A stretch of DNA of 64,000 bases from Botryosphaeria dothidea (lineage: Eukaryota > Ascomycota > Dothideomycetes > Botryosphaeriales > Botryosphaeriaceae): positions 186,001-250,000 of the forward strand of contig WWBZ02000022.1 of the NCBI GenBank assembly GCA_011503125.2, given 5' to 3'. The position numbers and the translations under genes were made by a program. The notes under the pieces are model-generated. The model was given only the letters and a program-made list of their open reading frames with translations, was not told the origin of the DNA and ran no database searches. Below, piece after piece: positions 55,694 to 64,000 of the stretch (position 1 is its first letter; every line of letters starts with the position of its first letter).

Positions 55694-58044
55694 ATGCACT
55701 AAGTCATCTTTTCCAACTGAAGCCTCCACCAGTGCTCCCCTCAATCGGGGGACACCATTGAAATGAAGGCTATGGCTTATTCTTGCATCATGAGGCGCGG
55801 GGGTATCATTTTTGCACTTCTCGGGATACAAATTTTTGGGGCTGGAACAACAGTTCTTCCTTTGTACAGCTTCTAATTTATTCAATTGAGGCCGGGGAGC
55901 CGTCGTACAATATCCACTTTTTTGAAGAGCGCGCGACGGGTCACGCGAAGGGGATGTGTGGATAGTTGGAAATGAAGTTTTGAAGGCTCAATCGGCCTGT
56001 TTACAATCTGCTGACTCAATGCTTCTGAAATATCTGTTGTGACTGTTTGCAAAACGCAATGTGACCTGATCTGCCCGATTAGTTTCCTGAACGGTTTAAT
56101 TTGCAGTTTCCCCTGCGTGTTCCATGTTGCGTACCTGCAGATACCCACATTCCACACAGCCTTGCGGGAAGACGATCTGCGCGGTTTCTGGGTACACGGA
56201 GCCCGAGGCTCTGGATGAATCTCGTGCGCCCATCGCACAAAGGCCTCCCAATACAATCTCCTCAATGCTCGAAATAATCGTCAATGCAGCTCAGCTCAGC
56301 TCAGCTCAGCTCGCCATCCCTCACCGCTGCTGTTCCCGAAACGACCTGACGTTGCAAGTTGCCCTTTCCCGCCCCCGGGTCCCTGAACCGGCCGCCGCCT
56401 CCTTTCTCAAACATTCCACGTCTGATCTTTTGTCGAAACGATCAAACAGCGAAACAAGGGCAAAAACAACTTTAAAATCACGACGTGCGGCGGCTCTAGA
56501 CCCTGAGCGAGAGCCGCTTTGTGCGTATACCTATAGCACCGTTTGTTATAACCAAACGAAGCGACGATGCAAGCCTCGTTTCTTATAGATGGTGTCTCGT
56601 GTCTGAGGTCGTCAGCCGAGGCAGCAAGGCATCGTCACACCGATTAAACCTTGTTGTCGGACAAGCGTGCTCTGCAGGCTCAGGGCAACGTTGCTTAGCC
56701 TGCGAAGATATTTTTTCCTGCTCTGAGAAACGGCTTTCGATGCGGGTTGAGAGGATCGCTGATGTCCGAACGGTCGTCATCTATGTGCACGAGACTGACT
56801 CGACATAGGCTGCTTGGCCGTCCTATTCGTGAACGGGCGGCGCGGGAGCAAAATCTTGAAAGGTGACTTCCGCGCTTGTTGCGCACGTTTTTGCGTATGT
56901 CGTGATGCTCGCGCGACGAGTAAGGTAACGGTGCGTGGCAATGCTGAAGTTTGTCAAAAGAAGCTTATGGTGGATCTGCGGGAAACGAGAGAGTTAAGGT
57001 GCAACGGCGGTTGCACCCGTTCGGGCATGGGGCGCGGGCCCGGGGCATGGTAAAAAGAAGCTCAAGGTTTGGTACGAGGTCCCGGGTTGGCCGTTATATG
57101 CAAAACGTTGACTCATGCCTGGCAGGGACGCCTGTTCTTACGATGACTCGAAGGCCGAATGTGGGGAGAGATGTCAAGAGTATTACATGAGACTGCGGAT
57201 TGGAAGAGCAAAGTGCTTGTAGTCCTTATTCTTCACCTATCTTGAATAGTTTCCTATTCCTCTCACGGAGATGCCAGTCCGCCATTACTGCGAAAAGTGA
57301 CTCGTATATTCCCAAGTTAGTTGTTTCAGGACATGTTGGATGTTTTCGGCAACAGGTCGGTCAATGGATTATCAATAGGTTCTCAACGGGCTCGAGCACG
57401 AACTCACCCACACGTCAATAGTCCTGCAACAAGGCTGAACAGGTCATGCCGTTTAGCTAGCCATAGCTCAGCTGCTGACAGAATAGACGCCGCAGGCATC
57501 CCAGGTACCACAAGTCCGTTACTCATGCTCATAGTGGCCGTCACTCTGAATTACTTTGGCTGGGAATATATCACGACAGTACAATATGGGTTTGGACTTC
57601 CTCGTGACATTGATCAGCCCGTTATAGAGAGGCGGTGCAGTGATGCCAGCGCTCCTGAGTCAAATTCTGCTGAGTGGCATACTTTTGTCGCAGCCAGGTT
57701 GCTGGTCAGATCGTTGTTACTTCAAGAAAATTACTTCGACTGGGAAATGGAGATGCATTTCACTTCACAGTCAAGAGGACATGTATTTCATTGATCCAGA
57801 GACATGAAATCGCCAGTGAAACATAAAGGTCTCGTTGAGATCACTGTAACTGCTTCTTGATATTCGTACGTGAACACTTCACTTCAAGCGAATTGCCATA
57901 CAACAATTGCTCCAGAGAGTTGGAGAGCCGTGATACCCCAGGGATAGTTTACATACATGGGCAGAGCGGAAATAACTAACACACGATGACCCAACCCCCA
58001 TCCAAGAACGCCGCTTTTTGATGAATCCACCCACATGTGGCTTA
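55694..58044. other. 2.35-kb convergent region without supported genes
   Basis: Tail-to-tail region between the wall protein and AIM18 genes. Short frames only; the largest (57321-57794, plus) has no recognisable feature. A CAGCT pentanucleotide repeat lies at 56287-56312. Confidence 0.5.
56287..56312. repeat. (CAGCT)5 pentanucleotide repeat
   Basis: Five perfect tandem copies of CAGCT plus one base. The unit AGCT is self-complementary, so the tract reads nearly alike on both strands. Confidence 0.92.
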
Positions 58045-59382
58045 TCATGCCACTCTCGTTTCGACTGTTCCAATTGGCCGTTCCACCAAATCGAGGCAAC
58101 CGTCAACGACACTCTGCCTTGCATCTTCGCTGCTAACGTTCTTGCCGCCCAGATACAACAACCAAGACAGCCTGCTAAGTCTCTCATCCCCAACAGTGCC
58201 CAATCTTTCCAATGGTCCCATCTTACTTCCGTTCTTTCCGGAGGCCTGGTAGAACATCTCCAGACTGCCACCGGCGTCTCTTCTCAAGAGAAGTACCGAG
58301 CCCTTGCCAGCCTTGCCACGCGCGTCGAACAGCGCCTTGAAATCCTTCATAGCCTGCCCAAAAGCTTCGTCGTGGTATTCAGGCTCAGTCTTGGCTTGTT
58401 GCGCGGCGATATTTGCCTCTTGCATGCGCTTTGTAATGCCGCGGACCAAGCCATCGCGCAAATGTTGGAAGTTCGTATCACGGGTAGGAACGATACGGAA
58501 AGCCATGTTTGCTCTCAGTTCTGGATTCCTCAACAATGATTCCCAGATGGTATTCGAGTCTACCGGGTCCACAAGATTGTTGCGTAGCTGCTCCTTCTCG
58601 CCGGGAATCAGAGCTGAAGCTATAGGGTTGACTTGCTTGATAAGTGCAGCCTGCAATCTAGGCAACGCGGAGGTTTCCACGTAGAGGCCGACTACGTAGA
58701 CCTGGATACCAAGGAATGATACCGTTCGAATTCCAAGTCCGAGCAGCGTGTACTCGGTTTGTTTATCCGCCTTCACCTCGCCAGCGTCGCCAGATGCTGT
58801 AGGGAGCTTAATGGTCTTAGGGAAGACGGGCACACTGCTCGTCCCGGTCTCGACCAATTCGATCGTATCCTCGCCTATTGCTTGGAGCTTTTCGCCACCA
58901 GGTGCCACTACGACCTTCTTTCCTTGGAACTCGCGCGTGACGTCCGATGGCGCATCCGTTCTTTCCGAAGCCTTTTTCTGCAACTCTTCCAAGTCGATGT
59001 TGTACACGACCAACATTGGGATCAGAATACTGACGATACAGCCCAGCGCTGCATAATTGCGACGCCTAGCGTGATAGGCGCGACGGACGGCTTCTGCACG
59101 GTGGACGGCGACGGGGTCGAGCGGATTTACATGTTCGAAGTCTTGCTCTTCTGCGGCGCGAGAACCGTAGCGCGAGGACGAGCTACGGCCCTTGTCCAGA
59201 AGGTGCTCTAGCTCGAGAAGATCATCGTTGGAGCTGCGCGAAGGTATGCGCGTCGAGTTGTAGCGGATGGTTTGGCATGCGGGCACGTCGCGAAGCAAGG
59301 TCGAAGCGGGTTGACGGGCGTGGGTAAGGGTACGGAGGGGCCGTAGGTGGGAGAGGTTTCGAGCAATAGTAATGAGGGACAT
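58045..59382 (-). CDS. AIM18: AIM18-type mitochondrial chalcone-isomerase-fold protein
   Basis: A single-exon 445-aa mitochondrial protein. The N-terminus MSLITIARNLSHLRPLRTLTHARQ is an Arg-rich presequence. One membrane span (about residues 107-127, NYAALGCIVSILIPMLVVYNI) anchors it to the inner membrane. The C-terminal half is the chalcone-isomerase-like domain found in Aim18/Aim46: YTLLGLGIRTVSFLGIQVYVVGLYVE at its start, then FRIVPTRDTNFQHLRDGLVRGI with a conserved Arg, and GSVLLLRRDAGGSLEMFYQ toward the end. Yeast Aim18 is a haem-binding protein of unknown role, and loss alters mitochondrial inheritance. It shares a 264-bp divergent promoter with NSE3. Confidence 0.9.
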   Translation of the reverse strand: MSLITIARNLSHLRPLRTLTHARQPASTLLRDVPACQTIRYNSTRIPSRSSNDDLLELEHLLDKGRSSSSRYGSRAAEEQDFEHVNPLDPVAVHRAEAVRRAYHARRRNYAALGCIVSILIPMLVVYNIDLEELQKKASERTDAPSDVTREFQGKKVVVAPGGEKLQAIGEDTIELVETGTSSVPVFPKTIKLPTASGDAGEVKADKQTEYTLLGLGIRTVSFLGIQVYVVGLYVETSALPRLQAALIKQVNPIASALIPGEKEQLRNNLVDPVDSNTIWESLLRNPELRANMAFRIVPTRDTNFQHLRDGLVRGITKRMQEANIAAQQAKTEPEYHDEAFGQAMKDFKALFDARGKAGKGSVLLLRRDAGGSLEMFYQASGKNGSKMGPLERLGTVGDERLSRLSWLLYLGGKNVSSEDARQSVVDGCLDLVERPIGTVETRVA

Positions 59383-59646
59383 TGCTGGCGGTTTCTGTTG
59401 GTCGCAGCTCTGTCAGGGGAAAGGGTCCAGGGCAATCAGGTGAAGATGTGGGGGAGCTCTTGTCGAGGTGGTGCGATCGATGATGTACATGCAGTGATCG
59501 GCGACAAGTTCTCCGACGGATGTGCCGCGGCCGAAAAGTTGTTGCCACACTGTGCCTGCCCTCTGCAACGCGTCGTCGCGTCTTCCCGCGTCCCGCAATA
59601 AACGGCAGTGGCTCCTCACTTGCGCTCTCTTCCAGCGACCAGCAAC
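59383..59646. promoter_or_regulatory. Short bidirectional promoter of AIM18 and NSE3
   Basis: Only 264 bp lie between the two divergent start codons. No clear TATA box. Confidence 0.55.
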
Positions 59647-60770
59647 ATGCCTCCTGGACGGAAACGCCGCGCGGTAAGTCAAGCCCCGGACCCTAAAATC
59701 AAGCGGACTCCTACTAAATTTGTGCAGCCTGCCGCAGAGGCTTCTGACACCGAGCACACTCCAACGCAGCGCCGCCGCGCATCCACAGAATCCGAAGCCG
59801 AGGAGGATGACGCTGCTACCCAGAGCGACCACCAGCTCCAACAGATGGCCAAGAAGTTGGTAAGAATGGCTTTGGCATGCGAATACGCGAGGATACCAAT
59901 CCGTCGAGCCGACATAAGCGCAAAAGGTCATACATGTCTTTTAATATACATGAAATACATGCAACTGACGTTTCGCTCCTCAGTGCTCGGTTCGCAAAGC
60001 AGGCAATTCAAAAACGTGTTCAACGAAGCACAACTGCAGTTAAGAGCGGTATTCGGCATGGAAATGATAGAGCTACCCAAGACAACGGGCGGCACCGTTC
60101 GCCAACGTCAACGTAAGCTCTATATCTTGCTACCTTCAAAGTTTCTTATTCTAACTTTCTTGAAGAGGCTGCGCAAAGAGCTGAGCGGCAAAACAACACG
60201 ACAACCATGGCCTGGGTCCTCACTAACACCTTACCTGAGAAATACCGGACTTGGGATATCGTTCCCCCACCCAAAGTACCTACATTCTCCGAGGAAAGCG
60301 CCTACATCGGACTCTACACTTTTGTAGTCAGTGTTATCACTCTGGGAGGAGGGAGGATACCGGAAGCCAAACTCGAACGATACCTTAAGCGCGCGAATGC
60401 AGACCAGACGACACCCGTAGGCTCGACGGAAAAGCTAATTAAACGGATGGTGAAGGACGGCTACATTAGGCTGGATGTAGACAACAATGCCGGGGACCCG
60501 ATTAGGGAATGGATAGTAGCTGGGCGTGGCAAGGCAGAGATCGGAGATAAGGGAGTAATGGGGTTGGTTCAGGCTGTTTACCACGACGGCAGGTCGGATG
60601 AGCTAGACCGAAAGCTTGAGCGCAGTTTACAACTCGCACATGCCAACGAGAGGACAGCAACACAGACTGAAGCCCAGCTGCAGGCGGAGACTGCAACTTG
60701 CGGGGGGAGAGGTCGTGCGAGGAGGCGGGAACAAGCAGATGGCGAGGCCGAGGAGACGGACGAGGAATAG
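59647..60770 (+). CDS. NSE3: NSE3 / MAGE-domain subunit of the SMC5/6 complex
   Basis: A 319-aa nuclear protein in four exons: 59647-59673, 59728-59926, 59984-60112 and 60166-60770. The MAGE homology domain begins at QMAKKLVRMALACEYARIPIRRADIS and continues with FKNVFNEAQLQLRAVFGMEMIELP; after the last intron come AWVLTNTLP, GLYTFVVSVITLGGGRIPEAKLERYLKR and LIKRMVKDGYIRL, the second winged helix. With Nse1 and Nse4 it forms the DNA-binding head subcomplex of SMC5/6 in DNA repair. The acidic N-terminal part and the Gln/Glu/Arg-rich C-terminus (about 270-319) are disordered. Intron 1 is 54 nt, a multiple of three with no stop, but has GTAAGT, CTACTAAAT and TGTGCAG, so I treat it as spliced out. 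Confidence 0.9.
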
Positions 60771-61395
60771 AATGTCCTCAATAACAGAGCCAAAGCCATG
60801 GGCTCATGGAGAAAAGGCGCACGGCGTTTGTTTGCAGGGTCAATGTCATAATATGGCCGACGGGTGTCAATTGGACGGCTGGAGATATCACTGTAACTTT
60901 GATCACTTTTTTCGCTGCACATGTCGGGCGTGCCAGCAAATAGAATCCAACATTGAGGGATCGACACAGTAATGATTTCTCGAACCAGTCGGCACGGTCC
61001 GAGTGAAGTAGGGCTCGCGTATGTTCCACGGGGTGATAAACAGGGCGACAAACATTGCGTATGACACGGGCTTGACTCTATTATTTTCTCTCGTTTGTAT
61101 TGAACGGACGTAGGGCGCTATGACGTGCTGGGAATGTTGCCAAGGCCCCCGGCCCCCGGCCGTTTGCAAGGCGCAAAAGCATGTGGCAGACTGACTCGCC
61201 CGCCGATCAGCTCCAAGTCGTCACGCCTTCGCGGTTGCCAGCCGTTCTCCGCTTCTCCCATCTCCATCCGACACCCACAGTCCCCGGAGAGCACTTGACC
61301 GCCTTATTACACCGCCATGGGCCCTCGGCCTGTCTGAACCACCTCCAAATCATCCCAGACACGACGCGCCGTCCTTGCTCCGCACCACCGGAATC
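60771..61395. other. Spacer between NSE3 and SPP1-type genes
   Basis: A 625-bp tandem spacer, 3' flank of NSE3 and promoter of the next gene. No feature seen. Confidence 0.55.
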
Positions 61396-63861
61396 ATGAG
61401 CTTCAAACTGTCGGCGCTGTTGAATCCCGCCTCCGAGCCCTCAAGCCCGAAACCACCTTCTTCAGAGGCCTCGCGCGTCCCCGAAGTTCCAACTTCAGAT
61501 GCACTCGAGTCTCTCCCCAATAAAGGCCTCGAGAATGCGTCCAGCTCGCTGTGTGAAGTGGCCGACGCGCTCACCGGCCTAGCACACGGCGGCCCGTCCC
61601 CAAGAAACAGTATTGCGCAAGGAAGTACATCCAGCCAGTCCCCAGGAAATGAACAGCCAACCAATCGGGGGAGCTATCCTGAAGCGCGTCGAACGAGTAG
61701 CTATGGCTTGGCTGCTGCACCTGTTGAGCCATCATCGGTCGACGCTGCACCGCAACAACATTCGCCTTCGTTGGAACAGTACCATCATCGATCGAAATCG
61801 CCCGAGGAGCAGCGAAGGCAATCGCTGATGTCCATGTCTTCAAATCCTCCGATTCTCCCTCCCATTCACACACTTGAAGGAATACCAGAGAAAAGGCCAA
61901 GCGACCAGACGCAGCAACCTCGAGACAGTTCTCACGGACACGACGCGTCGCAGATCGTCTCGACGTCACCGGTGGACCCATCTACAGCCGAAGTTCAGTC
62001 GCCGAATTCCGTAGCCCAAAGCCGCGAGCCCGATTACGTTCGCGAGGAGCCAACATCTGCTCAAATACGAGCGACTTCACCACCAAACCACCCCGCAGAG
62101 CCACCAGCTCAGCAAGCGCCTCTCCACTCACCTTCTCCGCAAGTCAAGCTCGAGCCAACGGCGACATCTCGGGAGCCCACGCCCGCACAAGCCGCTCTCA
62201 AGACCGAGCAGGGCCGTGGCCCCGTCGAGGCAGAAACTCTCAAAGCAGTCGCCGACGCCAGGAACGAACACGGCCTGCGCGGAGTGAGCCGGGAGGCTTC
62301 CACAGCGACACCAACAACCGCGCCCACCATGGAACTCCCGCCCGCCGGGCCGACGGTGCCCAAGAAACGGAGACTCATCGACACTAAGGTCAAGAAGAAG
62401 GGGAGCGGAGGACCAAAAATAACCAACAAGAAGCGAAGGGTTGAGGAAGATCAAGGTAGACCTTCTCCCACGCCCTCCGCGAAAGCGTCGAAAACGAAAG
62501 GATCTAAAAAGTCTGCAACTGGCACCCCAGTCGCGGAAAGCTCGCCAGCCCCACAGTCATCGCCTCCGCCGCAACAAACCGCCGACGAAGACGACGACGA
62601 GGAGTCGGGATCGGACGATGGAATATACTGCATATGTCGCAAGGGGGATAACCATACGTGGATGATTGCTTGCGATGGGAGCTGCCAGGACTGGTACCAC
62701 GGCAAGTGCGTCAACGTGAGGGAGTCGGATGGCGACTTGATCGAGAAGTACTTTTGCCCAAGGTGCGCGGAGGCTGGCGAGGGGTTTACAACTTGGAAGC
62801 GCATGTGTAGGCGGGACGGATGCCGTCGTCCAGCGAGGCGCGATGAACAAAGTAAGTACTGCTCAGACGAGTGCGGCAGACTGTTCTTCCAATCTCTTGC
62901 CGCCAGCCTTCGTGGATCTGGAGCCGGCGGAGCAGCAGGTCAGAAGGCAAAGCGCGATCGTCGCAAAGCAAACCAAGCCGACCACGATGGCAATGAGGAC
63001 ACAGAGGAAGATCGCCCGTCCGGCCCCCGCGGCGGCACCGTTTCCGCCCGCGACCTCAAAGCGCTAACCCTTTCGGCCCACGACGTCGACCACTTCAAGA
63101 ACCTGGGCAACAGCATGCTCAGCCCGCCCGCCACCGCCTCTCCGACTTCTCCCACGTTCAAGCAGCAGGGCGGCGAGGTGCCCCTTTTGTCTGCCTCCGA
63201 CGCCGCCCGCGTCGCCGAGATCGAAAAGGAGATCGACGACTTGAGGCGGCGCCTCAAGATCCTGAAGGACCGCGAAAGGTTTGTCGCTATGGCGCGCGAG
63301 CAGGTCAACGCCGTCGCCGAGCGCGAGGGCGTCAAGCCCAAGGACATCTGCGGCTACGACTCCCGCCTCAACTGGAGCGAGGGCGAGTTCGCCCTGTGGC
63401 GCGACACGCCCAAAGGTCGGGCGTGCCTCCGGCAAGGCTCGCTCGACGCGGAGCCGGAGGATGTGGATCGGGACGACGTCGAGATGCGGGACGCGGATAA
63501 CGGCGGCATGGTGAACGGTGACAGTAGCGGCGGAGGTGGCGTCGATCCTGCCACCGCTTCTTCTGCGGCAGGTGCGAAGCGGAAGGAGGAGCTGCTGCCG
63601 GCGCTGCTCGCCGCGCCGGACATCTGCTTGAAGAAGCGGTGCCAGCGCCACACGCAGTGGGGCAAGATCGCCCAGTACGACGTCTCGTTCGAGACCAGCA
63701 TCGCCAAGAACCAGATCTCGGAGCTGGTCGCCGACGAGCGGGACATCAGGCACCGGGCCGCCGTCGGGTGGCGCAAGGAGAGAAAGGCGGCGAATGGGGG
63801 AGATGCCGCCGTCGAGGGCGCGGATGGGGAGCAGGAGGGGTGGGTTGAGGTGTTGGATTGA
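61396..63861 (+). CDS. SPP1: SPP1/CFP1-type PHD-finger subunit of the Set1 COMPASS complex
   Basis: Single-exon 821-aa nuclear protein. The first 400 residues are disordered, Ser/Pro/Glu-rich, with a basic cluster (PKKRRLIDTKVKKKGSGGPK and NKKRR) that may be a nuclear signal. The PHD finger occupies about residues 409-460: YCICRKGDNHTWMIACDGSCQDWYHGKCVNV, ending FCPRC, with aromatic residues suited to binding methylated H3K4. Next is a C-x-x-x-x-C zinc region (CRRDGCRRPARR...KYCSDECGRLFF, about 473-501), seen in fungal Spp1 and CFP1. A coiled segment (EIEKEIDDLRRRLKILKDRERF) and a C-terminal ICLKKRCQRHTQWGKI motif match the Set1-interacting end of CFP1. It would recruit Set1 to promoters. It is longer than yeast Spp1 (353 aa) because of the long N-terminus. 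Confidence 0.9.
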   Translation: MSFKLSALLNPASEPSSPKPPSSEASRVPEVPTSDALESLPNKGLENASSSLCEVADALTGLAHGGPSPRNSIAQGSTSSQSPGNEQPTNRGSYPEARRTSSYGLAAAPVEPSSVDAAPQQHSPSLEQYHHRSKSPEEQRRQSLMSMSSNPPILPPIHTLEGIPEKRPSDQTQQPRDSSHGHDASQIVSTSPVDPSTAEVQSPNSVAQSREPDYVREEPTSAQIRATSPPNHPAEPPAQQAPLHSPSPQVKLEPTATSREPTPAQAALKTEQGRGPVEAETLKAVADARNEHGLRGVSREASTATPTTAPTMELPPAGPTVPKKRRLIDTKVKKKGSGGPKITNKKRRVEEDQGRPSPTPSAKASKTKGSKKSATGTPVAESSPAPQSSPPPQQTADEDDDEESGSDDGIYCICRKGDNHTWMIACDGSCQDWYHGKCVNVRESDGDLIEKYFCPRCAEAGEGFTTWKRMCRRDGCRRPARRDEQSKYCSDECGRLFFQSLAASLRGSGAGGAAGQKAKRDRRKANQADHDGNEDTEEDRPSGPRGGTVSARDLKALTLSAHDVDHFKNLGNSMLSPPATASPTSPTFKQQGGEVPLLSASDAARVAEIEKEIDDLRRRLKILKDRERFVAMAREQVNAVAEREGVKPKDICGYDSRLNWSEGEFALWRDTPKGRACLRQGSLDAEPEDVDRDDVEMRDADNGGMVNGDSSGGGGVDPATASSAAGAKRKEELLPALLAAPDICLKKRCQRHTQWGKIAQYDVSFETSIAKNQISELVADERDIRHRAAVGWRKERKAANGGDAAVEGADGEQEGWVEVLD

Positions 63862-64000
63862 TAAGGGTTTGCTCTTTCTTTTCACGCTTCTCTGCATTGC
63901 ATTCGCATCAACATGGGAAGAGGAGTTTCATTGGTAATTGGGAGGGGGGAAAGTCAAATATGCTCAGGCGAGCATTCGACCATTGGAATCATCCGGCGTT
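63862..64000. other. 3' flank of the SPP1-type gene
   Basis: The last 139 bases hold 3' flank, with no further feature seen before the window ends. Confidence 0.5.

Noticed and set aside
48304..58044. tRNA, 5S rRNA or transposon in the gene-poor right-hand region
   Set aside because: I looked for B-box-like GGTTCGANNCC sequences, 5S motifs, terminal repeats and transposase or reverse-transcriptase motifs and found none I could support by eye.

Overview
The window is nuclear DNA from a filamentous ascomycete (Pezizomycotina). Genes carry short GT-AG introns, mostly 50-130 nt, with CTAAC/CTGAC-like branch sites. Proteins include Pezizomycotina-type families such as dynactin p62, a GRR1-type F-box/LRR protein, an Ark1/Prk1-type kinase, a DUF7704 membrane protein, a fungal CorA-like protein and a GPI-anchored wall protein. 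A Dothideomycete is my guess; that rank is inference, not proof.

I find 23 protein-coding genes and one U2 snRNA gene. The layout is: 0-3 kb, a lone cytochrome P450 plus three 64-bp-spaced palindromic repeats; 3-6.6 kb, gene-poor apart from the U2 snRNA on the minus strand; 6.6-8.7 kb, two convergent lysine-methyltransferase-like genes (EFM4-type and EFM7/NNT1-type); 9.4-17.2 kb, an actin-regulating-type kinase head-to-head with the SCF F-box protein GRR1; 18-26.9 kb, a DUF423 protein, a CorA-like protein, a CCCH zinc-finger protein, a GST-like protein and ribosomal protein eS7; 27.8-35.1 kb, a large fungal protein kinase, a DUF7704 protein and an F-box/WD40 protein; 36.3-43.5 kb, dynactin p62, a probable NDUFAF5-type complex I assembly methyltransferase, two small membrane proteins and a GH5 glycosidase; 44-48.3 kb, a myotubularin phosphatase and ribosomal protein uS3; 48.3-58 kb, gene-poor except for one GPI-anchored repeat protein; 58-64 kb, mitochondrial AIM18, the SMC5/6 subunit NSE3 and an SPP1/CFP1-type COMPASS subunit.

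This is mainly housekeeping chromosome, not a secondary-metabolite cluster or mobile island. Genes mostly alternate strand, giving several short shared promoters (p62/NDUFAF5 194 bp, AIM18/NSE3 264 bp) and short convergent 3' ends. Two SCF receptors (GRR1 and an F-box/WD40 protein) and two ribosomal proteins occur, but no operon-like logic ties neighbours together. I did not find a convincing new multi-gene system. The observations most worth checking are the 64-bp palindromic repeat array, the unannotated-looking U2 gene, four introns that are multiples of three and free of stops, a CorA-like protein without the GMN motif, and a 6.5-kb gene-poor interval. All exon borders were read by eye from splice consensus, phase and family similarity; none has transcript support here.
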